A DNA stretch of 64,000 bases from Bilabrum cf. latius (taxonomy: Eukaryota; Bigyra: Bicosoecida; Bigyra; Bicosoecida). The stretch is taken from NCBI GenBank assembly GCA_965178125.1, contig OZ237737.1:1116001-1180000 (forward strand), read 5' to 3'. Under the pieces are notes generated by a model. It was not told the origin of the DNA, made no database searches, and worked only from the letters and a program-made list of their open reading frames with translations. Shown here piece after piece: positions 19,938 to 29,500 of this stretch (position 1 is the stretch's first letter; each line of letters begins with the position of its first letter). The position numbers and the translations under genes are program-made.

Positions 19938-20197
19938 CGTGTCTCAGTTTTGTGTCTCACTTTTTACTTGGTTTAGTACGGATTTAATACGGAAGTTCTG
20001 TGTTCCATGTTTTTTCCACACTCTCTCTCAATAATTCATTTTTTACATTTCTCTCGAATTTCAAAATTATCATAATATCTGTGATTGTCAGAAAAAAGAA
20101 GGAAACATGGAACATTTCTTTTAATTTCTTTTAAATTATGGAACATAACTTAGAACAAACTTAGAACAACTCAAAAAAACTGAGAACATACTTATAA
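19938..20197 (-). repeat. Intergenic repeat, copy A (inverted)
   Basis: About 250 bases match copies B (23,229-23,475) and C (24,279-24,525) in reverse orientation. Shared blocks include AACATGGAACA, AGTACGGATTTAATACGG, GTTCTAAGTTTGTTCTAAG and CTGTGATTGTCAGA-like segments. The repeat is non-coding and lies between the 19,873 start and the 3' end of the replicase gene. Confidence 0.8.
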
Positions 20198-22498
20198 TTA
20201 AACCAAACACTCTTTATTCATCTTAATCTAGATCTTAATTCTTTCTGATGGTTGTACTATATCATCCTATGGATCCTCTACGCCTCCACTGGATTCCTCC
20301 TCAATTGCCATCAAACCCACATACACATAGGTAAGGTTTCCTGCTACTCTTGCTCGTTTCTTTGTAATACCCTAATTCTTTAACCATCGGGTTAGTTTAT
20401 TGGCAGACATGCCACATTTACTAAACTTTTCTTTTACTGTATTTACCAACTCTTGTTCGCTTTCCACCTGCTTGAAACATTTGGTAAACACCACGTATGG
20501 ATCACCCATCTAATCCGCCGTTAAATCATTCATCTCCTGCTAGAACTCTTTGGGTGGTACGAGATCTGCTCCACTGGATTCCTAGTATTGTTCAAATATT
20601 GCCCATGCCATTGCATCACCCAACCATGGTGTTTGATTGATCCATTGTTTAATATTTGGATCTCCTGCTTTAATGGTTTTGGTTGGGTTTAAGGAGGAAT
20701 CAAACTTAAAGGGAAATAGTACGATTCTGCCAGTATCCATAGCATCTGGAGGATTACTGGTGGGAATCTAATTAAAATTCATGAAACTTATACAGTTGTT
20801 GGAAACAGTAACCTCATTTTCTCTCATTTTACGGCACTAGAAACTATCACCACCACTAGCAATCACATTCTTTATAATGTTACCACTTAGCACAGCAGTT
20901 TTTTTGCTATCTCTGCTTTCGTTGGTAAATGCAATTCGTGCCTTGTGCATATTGGCAGTTAATACAAATCGTAAATCCATTGCCTAATCGGTAGAATTGA
21001 AATCTTTAGTAATCGGAGGATTGTACTGGGTTACATACTCTGCAAACGCTTTTTTGATTGCCTCCTATATTGTGCCTTTGCCACTATTTCTAGCACCCGT
21101 ACATAACCCAAAAAATTTATCACTAACACATCCTGAGATTGCTCTTGCAAACAATTTTAAGGTGTAATCTCTCTATTCATCGTTGCCAAACACATTCAAA
21201 ATACGTTCCTACAACTCGACGAGATGGGGGTGATCCCATCCTTGGTTTTCATACTATTCAAACAGTTTAACTGGAGCAGGGCGATTGATTCCTACAAGGC
21301 TGGTGGTGTTGCCTCTGGGTTGCCATTTGCGTTCGCTCATGTTCCAAACCTGATCGGAGAAAAAAACCAATCCGCGAGATTGATGATTGATGTTGGTTAA
21401 CCAAGTTGAACCCTAATCCTCTGCAAATGCTTTGATCATTTCGGCGATACGTTTAGCACCGCTTGCGTTGCGTGAAAAAGAGTTATCGTTTTTCCGTAAA
21501 TCTAAGTGGGCGATCATTCTAATTAAGGGGCTAACGCCTTCTTCCCAGATTCCTTTGTTGTTTAAGATATAGAAACTATCGCCTGAACGAACAAACTGTT
21601 TATTGTAATAATCTAAGAATATCTATGCACCATCCGTATCATCATCAATGGATTGCCCAATCACTGATTGGTTTTTCACAAGTTCCTCAGGATCTAGTGA
21701 ATGCAGAGGTTTCTCTACAATTTTCACCTTGTATCCCGTTTCTTGTTCAATAAACTATTCCATTTCGGGGATTTTAGAAGCACTCATATTACCCAATAAA
21801 CATCCATCATGAATTAAAGCGCCCACCTCAACTTGGTTTTGAGTGCACCACTTATACATTGCCATCAATGCATGGCGCTCTAAACTCTAAACAATTGTAG
21901 AACAATAGTGTCGGTATTTATCATGGCGTTTTTTGCTGGTTTTGCAACTATCAAGTTCCTTTTGCCATTTTTCTTGTTCTGAGATAAGTTTTTTCATGAT
22001 GGGATCAAGTTCGGATTTAAGTTTATGGAAAAACTGGGGAGCATCAGATTCTAATCCACCACCATTTAACAATCTCAAAACTTGGTTTTTGGTTGGTTTC
22101 CACTTTTTCCTAAGGAGTTGTACATTGGCACAATACAAATCCAATTGAGGGCATTCAATCTCACGTTTCGATAAATACTGGGAAAGCAAGTGGGGGTGGC
22201 AGTTTTGAATATCATAATCGTGGTAGATACCTTGAGCCAGTAATCCCCTAATTGGAGTGTACATTTGGGTGTAACAAAAACCAGTGTTGAATCTGCCTCC
22301 AAACTCATTATCATCGGTTGTGTATACCTATCGAATGGTGGCGATTGAAGGGTTATCACTCAAAGGTTTTGCACGTTTAATCCATTTGAGAAATGGTTTA
22401 AACTATCCTTCGGCACTACCAAATGATGCTCTACTGCTTTTGAGTTGTTTGGCATAATCCAGATTAATCTTGCTATCAATAGTTACTTTTGTGGTCAT
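20198..22498 (-). CDS. TVpol-like DNA polymerase fused to SF3 helicase (replicase), 766 aa
   Basis: More than 20 TAG codons must be Gln for this gene to be seen. The N-terminal half carries signatures of the family-A-derived transposon-virus polymerases: YDIQNCHPHLL near residue 97 (motif A), KNQVLRLLNGGG near 145 (motif B) and LIHDGCLL near 226 (motif C). The C-terminal half is a superfamily 3 helicase, with Walker A CTGARNSGKGT near 469 and the later SFMNFNQIP near 575 (motif C Asn). The C-terminus is a short winged-helix-like region. TVpol-SF3 fusions replicate several PLV-type elements in place of protein-primed PolB. This is the replication core of the element. Confidence 0.85.
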
Positions 22499-22567
22499 CT
22501 TATATTATATAACATATAAAATTCTATAATTCATTTTTTTTTAAAAACGAATTATGATTCAGTAATA

Positions 22568-22855
22568 TTAAAAGTATTGTTGATGAAGATCGAAAAGGTA
22601 TTTTTGTTGTTTAGGGGAAAGGCGTTTAGGGGATTGGGAGATACTCTGGATAAACTAGCGATGCCGATCGGGAAGGGAGTTGCTTTGGAGTAAATCTTGG
22701 ATGCATTGGTTTTGTTTGGCGAGTAAGTTAGCAGTTTTGGGATTGGGGAGCCATTTTAGCCATTTTCCACAATCGGCACAAACACGTTTACCATAGTGAA
22801 TACTATTTTCTAAGATAATCGAGGTTTGAGAGGTGTGAGTGCATTTATTTATCAT
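22568..22855 (-). CDS. Small zinc-ribbon-like protein, 95 aa
   Basis: Cys-Ala-Asp-Cys (RVCADCGKWLKWLPNP), together with an upstream Cys/His pair (CTHTSQ), forms a potential metal site; this GKWLKWLP motif recurs in viral and phage proteins of unknown role. One TAG is Gln, extending the protein by a basic Gln-rich tail. The start lies at AATATATGA, just before the replicase gene. Confidence 0.6.
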
Positions 22856-22931
22856 ATATTATAGGGTTAGAAATAATTCTTAAACTATTTTTTGGAAAAA
22901 TGAATTAAAAAATACAGGATAGATTATAGAA

Positions 22932-23216
22932 ATGAGTAAACATAATATTGTATTGAAAGTGATAGATTTAGAAGGCGACCAGTTTATGTATTAGGTTAGG
23001 AATTGTAATATTGTGCCAGAACTGTTGAAAGAATTGCACTCGGAACTGTATAAAAAACATTCAATCAGTAGAATTACTGTAAACCTGCTGAAAAAAGGAA
23101 CTTACAAAGTAAAAGATAGTAGTGAAGGTGTCTCAAAACATTACAAAGTAGAACCAGTATCGCCGGATTTATTGCCGATGCGAAAACCATGGAAATGGTT
23201 AAAGATTAGTAGTTAA
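22932..23216 (+). CDS. Small protein, paralogue of the gene at 18,999, 94 aa
   Basis: One TAG is Gln. Its N-terminal half aligns with the 99-residue protein at 18,999-19,298 in the opposite orientation. The C-terminal half is basic (KKGTYKVKDSS, RKPWKWLKISS). The function is unknown. Confidence 0.6.
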
Positions 23217-23228
23217 GTTTATTGTATG

Positions 23229-23475
23229 TTCTCAGTTTTTTTTGAGTTGTTCTAAGTTTGTTCTAAGTTATGTTCCATAATTTAAAAGAAATTAAAAGAA
23301 ATGTTCCATGTTTCCATGTTTTCTCTGACAACCACAGATTTTATGATAAATTTGAAATTCGAGAGAAATGTGAAAAATGAAATAATGAGAGAGATTGTGA
23401 AAAAAACATGGAACACAGAACTTCCGTATTAAATCCGTACTAAACCAAGTAAAAAAGTGAGACACAAAATGTGGA
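23229..23475 (+). repeat. Intergenic repeat, copy B
   Basis: This is a direct repeat of copy C (24,279-24,525), with only scattered differences, and an inverted repeat of copy A. It lies between two convergent genes. Copies B and C flank the methyltransferase gene, like the borders of a gene cassette. Confidence 0.85.
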
Positions 23476-23485
23476 ACTCTTTTAA

Positions 23486-24226
23486 TTAAAAGAGAGCAAT
23501 ATCGATAACGGTTTGCATTAGTACTTTGGTCAAGGCAGGAGGTATGGTATACAGGACTTCAGTGGGTGTTTGAGTGTGCATTCCAACAATCTACCGCATC
23601 ATTTGCCACATGATTTTTTGAGATCGATAACCTTTTGATGGTCCACTAGCGATTGAGTAATGGTGCTTTAGGTTACCTTTGGTGGTGATTGATGAATGTG
23701 GACAATGATCGCTTTTACAGCATACTTTTAGCTTTGGCAGGAGTTGATCGATAAGATTGGCACTACCCCAGAATCTAGTTTTCTTGGCATAGATGTAGCC
23801 GTACATACAGTAACAAGCATCAACGTATGGTATGCCAGCAACCACATCACGTGTCTTTAAACAACCTGTAGAGGGGTTTTCCATGGTCCAAGCCGAAGGT
23901 TTGTAAAAATCAATTATGTCCAACACTCGCTACACCATCTTATCTGATTCTTTCCGGTTGGCTTCTAGATTGCTCTTATCCCGTACCATTCTTTTACCCA
24001 TACTATAATAGTGGCAAACTGGGGATGCGTGTATAAAATCAAAGTATCCCACAGGGAACGCTTGTTTGTAATCCCATTGCATGATATCAGTGCAGATGGT
24101 GGGTTTATATTTTTGTTCGATATCTAGTGAGACAACCTCGACTCTATTACCAAGTAGTTTGTGTAGTGCTTTGCTGATTGACTTTGTGCCACAAAACAAT
24201 TCCAAAACTCGAAGTTTCGGTTTCAT
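23486..24226 (-). CDS. Second DNA cytosine methyltransferase (phage-like type), 246 aa
   Basis: Motif I is LELFCGTKSIS near residue 7. A catalytic-loop motif HASPVCHYYS lies near 68, where most relatives have SPPC; the catalytic Cys is present. MENPSTG near 110 replaces the ENV motif. Two TAG codons are Gln, including one at the C-terminus that adds about 25 residues. This differs from the classic C5 enzyme at 15,518 and resembles compact phage-associated cytosine methyltransferases. It is bracketed by intergenic repeats B and C. Confidence 0.8.
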
Positions 24227-24278
24227 TATAGTTAGTCCAAAGATTAAAATGATTTTGTTTTGAGTATATTATAAGTGT

Positions 24279-24525
24279 GTTCTCAGTTTTTTTGAGTTGT
24301 TCTAAGTTTGTTCTAAGTTATGTTCCATAATTTAAAAGAAATTAAAAGAAATGTTCCATGTTTCCTTCTTTTTTCTGACAACCACAGATATTATGATAAA
24401 TTTGAAAATTCGAGAGAAATGTGAAAAATGAAATATTGAGAGAGATTGTGAAAAAAACATGGAACACAGAACTTCCGTATTAAATCCGTACTAAACCAAA
24501 TAAAAAGTGAGACACAAAATGTGGA
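24279..24525 (+). repeat. Intergenic repeat, copy C
   Basis: This is a near-identical direct copy of B, located between the methyltransferase start and the recombinase stop. Confidence 0.85.
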
Positions 24526-24531
24526 ACTCTT

Positions 24532-25764
24532 TTAAATTTCAAGTAAATCCATGATTGTTTTGTATTGATCTCTAGATAACCCTTTGTAATTGATTTGTAG
24601 GTTGTACAACCCATCTTGTTTAGATAAGAGAACCGAAGGTTCAGGTGGAGTAGGTTTGTTAGGAGATTGAGTTTTCATTTTTTCATCGCTTTCAATCTCG
24701 ATCACAGGTAGAGTGGATTGTTTGTTATGTTTAGGTTTAATAGGCTTAAGTATAGGTTCAGGCGATTTTATTTCCACTATAGGTAGTGAGATCTGCTTGG
24801 GTTTGATCTTGATCTTGGGTTTAGGTTTGGGCGATTTCAATCCCAGTACAGGTAGATCGCATCCATTTAGATGCTCCTATTCCTCACTGGTTCTGTACTC
24901 CTAATAGTAGGTTTTTTGGGTTTTCTTAGAATGCCCCATGGCACTGCACAGTGCTTTGCGTTGATCGAGTGATAAACCACGTGCCATCTGGGAACTCCAG
25001 ATCTTGCGGATATCTTGGGGTGAAACGTAGCACTCCAGCCACTTGAGGCTGTAGGGTTTTACAAGCCGACTGGTGAAATTCTTTGAACCACTGCCCCACA
25101 AGGGTGTATCATCGGATAGTAGACTGGCAATCTCCACTACACGATCGTTGATGGGCATATCTCGCTCCTAGGATGTGCCAATGACCACCCCCTTGTCGCT
25201 GCCCACCACCAGCACCTTGCGATCGAGATCGATTCGATTGGGAAAAGATGGATCTGTGCTGATAACTAATTGGCACAGAGCAGATGGTCTGATTGGAGAT
25301 ATGTAGTAGAGTATGGTTAGAAACAAGAGTGCCACCTGCTCGGGCTGCTTGAGCCCAGTGGCATCCACAGCACCTAACCGCTCTTGAGCCTGCTAAAGGG
25401 TGAGAGGCAGATCCTTTTTGGGTTGCTCTTCGCGATCTGATTGAAACTTGAGCGCCCATTCGCCTTTGGTTTTGCATAGCAGGTGAAAGCGCTCGCTCTG
25501 GCAGCCTTGGCATCCGAGGTAGGCTGTTAGGTGGTGCAGGGCGTAGTAGCATCGCATCGAAGCATAGGTGCTGTTGAGTTGTTTCATGGCGGTATCTATT
25601 TGTTCTTGGGATAGAGGGGCATCGGGGTTGCATCCAATCTTTTGGAGTAGGGAGCGGAGAACGGTGTTGCACTCGCGATGGTAGTTGCCCAAGGTTTTGG
25701 GATTGTGGTACTGTGTGGCTAGCCATGCTTTGATTTCTTGTACTAGTGTGTTAGTAGAACTCAT
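24532..25764 (-). CDS. Tyrosine recombinase (Crypton/PLV-like), 410 aa
   Basis: The protein has a SAM-like N-terminal helical domain, then catalytic-type motifs: Arg in SPIRPSALCQL near 160, QDIRK near 250 (the HxxR position, with Gln instead of His), and GHSKKTQKTYY near 280, which supplies the GHS His and the nucleophilic Tyr. Three TAG codons are Gln. A Lys/Pro-rich C-terminal tail follows (KPKIKIKPKQ). This is the outermost gene before the element-host junction, where PLV-type elements often carry their integrase. Its base composition is higher in GC than that of its neighbours. Confidence 0.85.
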
Positions 25765-26472
25765 ATACTATAATAATGGTAGAAAAAAGGTTTCAATTTT
25801 ATGAAATGTAAAAATGTAAAGGTTGCAGATTGCACTTGTAGTTGTGAGAAATTTGCGAGGGGTATCACTCGTTAAGGAAAGAGGTTAGAGAGCAGGGTGC
25901 AACACAATAGGTGGATAGTATAGTAAATGATATAATGGTCTGGGTAGAAGTTTAATTGTTGCTCTTGATTGGCAAGGAGAGGCACGAGGAAATGGTGAGG
26001 CACCTCCGATCTACAAAGGAAAGTGCTCCGGTCTACATAGGAACGGAGCAATGCCTCACGGTTGATGCCTCACGACCAATTCAGGGGCGAATGGATCAAA
26101 GCATTAGATCCTTGAACATTATACACATGTGTAAGAGATCAAACCATACTAGTGCTAAGCAGGAAAGGGAGGGCATGGCGGAAAGATCATAAATCAGGGG
26201 TGCAAAGAGAGGTATCGAGGACCTGAACCACGCGCTGCGCACGTGCGCTCCGCGACCGCCCCTCGCCCGTTTGAAACCCCTAGAGAAGTAAATTATATCC
26301 ATTAAGGAATTGCGGAATCCACAGCAACTCGCAGGAGAATCTGTTCGCGCCCAGCAACACTCTCTCCCGATCCATCTCTGCACGTACAGAATAACCCATT
26401 CAGAAATTTCGACTCTTGTACAATTCATGGAAAGTAATTACTTTTAACAAAAGTAAAATCCCCTATACTCTA
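25765..26472. other. Gene-free right end of the element
   Basis: No protein with recognisable features was found. It contains several short GAGGCAC/GTGAGGCA and CTCCG repeats near 25,980-26,080. It ends in the AT-rich motif (TCATGGAAAG...AACAAAAG...CTACTCTC) shared with 4,670-4,727. Confidence 0.5.
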
Positions 26473-26530
26473 CTCTCGCAGTCCATATGAAACCCGTAGT
26501 ATACTACGGGTTTCATATGGACTGCGAGAG
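26473..26530. repeat. Perfect palindrome with 29-bp arms at the element-host junction
   Basis: The arms at 26,473-26,501 and 26,502-26,530 are exact reverse complements with no spacer. The outer ends are CTCTC and GAGAG, as in the palindrome at 4,721. Immediately to the right, composition changes to host GC-rich sequence. Confidence 0.8.
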
Positions 26531-26560
26531 CCGGTTTGGTGGGCGAGGGTAGAAAGACAG

Positions 26561-29500
26561 CAATTGCGGCGGGCTGTGCCCTGCCGGGTTCTACTGCCCC
26601 CTGCAGACTACCGACTCGTCTGGCTCCCGGCCTCCGAAGCAGTGTGGTGGCAGCAGCTACTACTGCCCTGAAGGCAGCGGCAGTCGCAAGTGAGACTAAA
26701 TGTGCAAAGCATGCTGCACCTTGACTCTTAGTCTAGGCGTCCATTGCAATTCAATAATTCTGCTGGATTGTATGCCTATCTGCTACTACCAAGTATCGAC
26801 CTCGATCCCTTGCACTTGCTTGCAGCACGGTGTCCACCGGATACTACACGGTTGGCGGGCCCGACTCGCGGTTCCGGTCGAGCCAGCTCATCTGCGACAA
26901 GGGCCACTACTGCTCCAGCGGGGTCAAGTACCAGTGTCCTGCGGGCAAGTACGGCAGCTCCACCCGGCTGTCCTCCAACAACTGCAACGGCGGGTGCACG
27001 GCCGGGTACTTCTGTCCCGCTGGTTCCATCAGCAGCAGACAGGAGACTTGTGGGTCTGCACAGTACTATTGCCCGGCCGGCACCACCTCCCGTCGCACGG
27101 TCCAGAGCGGGTACTACAGCACCCCCGAGAGCGTGGAGCCCTGGAGGCGCACGGGACAGGCGCGCTGCTCCTCGTCTGAGGTGTGCGTGGAGGGCGAGAG
27201 GAGGCCTCGGCTTGAGTGGACCACCGGGTGCAACCAGGCCACGGGCACCGGCAGCGCCACCGTGAATGAGAGGTCCACTGCCGGCACGAACCTGGGCAAG
27301 CTAGCTCAGGCCCGCAGCAACGTGGGTCGCAGCATTTCCTACACAATGACCTCCTAGGCACCCGCTTCCGGGGTGTCTGGGTGCCCGACCCGGACCCCAT
27401 TCAGCGTGTCGAGCGACGGCACGTTCTCCGTCAAGAGCGGATCTGCCATGCTGGACTACGAGAAATGCCCGAGGTACACCGTCGGCATGCGCGTGACGGA
27501 TGCGCAGGTGACAATCACGTGCTCGCTGACTGTGAACCTGCGCGACCGCAATGACCCGCCTGTGCTGGAGAGCAGCCCAGTGCGATCAGTGGAGGAGGGC
27601 TCCGAGATCGACACCCCCGTGGGCGACAAGATCGGAGCGTCGGACGAGGACCGATTCCAGGAGCTACTATTCTCCATCGTGTCGGGCAACGACGACGGCT
27701 TCTTTCGGATCAGTCGGTGCTCTGGGCTGATCAGTGTGGCCAAAGAGGGCCTGGACTTCGAGACGGTGAATCGATACTCGCTGGTGGTCAGGGTGGTGGA
27801 CGACGGGAATCCCGAGCTGTCTGCCCAGACCACGGTGACGATCAACATCATCAACCGCAACGAGCCGCCCACGTGGGTGCGCACCAACTACGTGTTCAGC
27901 GCCATCGAGACGTGCTCGGACGGCGACGGCCTATCCTCCACGGACAAGGGCGTGCAGGCCACTGACGCTGATGCCGGCACCACGATCACGTACAGCATTT
28001 CGCGGAATGACCGCAGCGCGTTTGCCATCGGCAGCTCGACAGGCACCATAACGGTGGCCGACTGCTCCCAACTCAACTACGAGATCCAGGGCGAGCGCAC
28101 CTTTTCGATCGAGGTGGAGGCGAACGACGGAGAGATCGGCATCAAGCAGTCCGTCACCATCACGGCACTCAATGGAAACGAGGCGCCGGTGTTCACGCCC
28201 ATCACGCTCATCGGCCTCAAGATCAGCGAGGGCGCCAACTAGGGAGGCGAGGTGGGCACCGTGTCTGCTGACGACGAAGACGACCCAAGCACGCTGACAT
28301 ACTCGATTTCGGGTGGCAGTCAGGCCAGCTTTTTCGCGATTGATTCTTCCACGGGGCGGATCACCGTCTCGAGCGCGGGAGCGGTGGATGGTGCAGGCAC
28401 CCAGGGCCTGGACTTCGAGACGGCAGCATCGCACGAGATCGACATCACGGTGCAGGACTCTGGGCTGGACAACGACAACTCGAACCGTCTGTCCACGACC
28501 ACCAGCGTGACCATTGCGGTGACCGCGGTGAACGAGGATCCAGTGCTGATGCCGCAGGGCGTCACCGTGCACGAGACGCTGGGCGTGGGCGATGTAGTGG
28601 GTGCTGCTGTGAATTTCACGGACCCTGACAACGAGGGCCGCTTCCTGACCACTACCCCCAAGCAGCAGTCGCACACCCTGCGCGTGCTGAGCATTGATGC
28701 AGGGGGTTTTGTGATGGCGGATCAGCCGTTTCTGGTAGACTAGGACACTCGCACTCTTCGGCTGGGCCAAGAGCTGGACTTCGAGACATCTGCCTACCAC
28801 CGCGTTACCCTCGAGCTTGAGGACAGCCAGGGAGCCAAGGTGTCTGCACCCTTCAACATCACGGTGCTGAACGTGAACGAGGCTCCATCGGTCACGGAGG
28901 ATTAGTCCTATAACGTGGATGAGAACGACGCTCCCCCTGTCACCCTTGGCACCGTGGTGGGCACTGATCCTGACGGGGCATCCGATACGTCCGGCCTCAC
29001 CTTCGAGATCGACACGGATGCCAACAACACCCAGGCCTCTGACTTTGCAATCAGCAGCTCCGGTGTGCTGACGCTGCAGACAAACGCCGCATCTGGTGGC
29101 ACGGTGCCGGTCGGAGGGTACGACTTTGAGAGCAGCGGGGTGTTCAAGTCGGTGTCCATCATCGCCACGGATCCGCAGGGAGCCAAGAGTAACCCGGTCC
29201 TCGTCACAGTCATCGTGGATGACGTGAACGAGAACCCGTGGTTGCCATACCACAACATCGGAGTGCGAGAGCAGACCGCGGTTGAGACGGAGCTGGCCCC
29301 TCGCTTGCAGGGAGAAGACGTTGACAACAGATACAACGTGCCTCACCGGTCCAACTTGAACTACACGATCGTCACCAAGCATGTTGACCTGACCTGGATC
29401 TCGCTCCGTCCTGACGGCACGGTGTACCTGAGCGCAGAAGCCCCCAGCTTCACTTCCAGTGTGCTCAAGGCTTGGAACATGACAGTGCGAGTCACGGATC

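Larger units (their letters stand above)
4792..26530. mobile_element. Polinton-like-virus type integrated element (element 2), about 21.7 kb
   Basis: The block is AT-rich against a GC-rich flank. Its close-packed genes on both strands use TAG for Gln, and many start at TATATATG. It encodes hallmark proteins of PLV/virophage-type elements: rve integrase, packaging ATPase, TVpol-SF3 replicase and tyrosine recombinase, plus lipase, SET, C5-methyltransferases and a TET/JBP-FkbM fusion. The right boundary is the palindrome at 26,473-26,530, next to a host exon. The left boundary at the 4,721-4,791 palindrome is inferred. No double-jelly-roll major capsid protein was recognised, so it is either absent, very divergent, or hidden among the unknown proteins. 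Confidence 0.65.

Noticed and set aside
25956-26428. Short open frames on both strands at the right end of the element
   Set aside because: No conserved motif, no start box and no TAG-aware extension. They are likely chance frames.
27931-29382. 483-residue minus-strand open frame within the adhesin gene
   Set aside because: The plus strand has clear cadherin repeats. GC-rich coding DNA commonly leaves open antisense frames.
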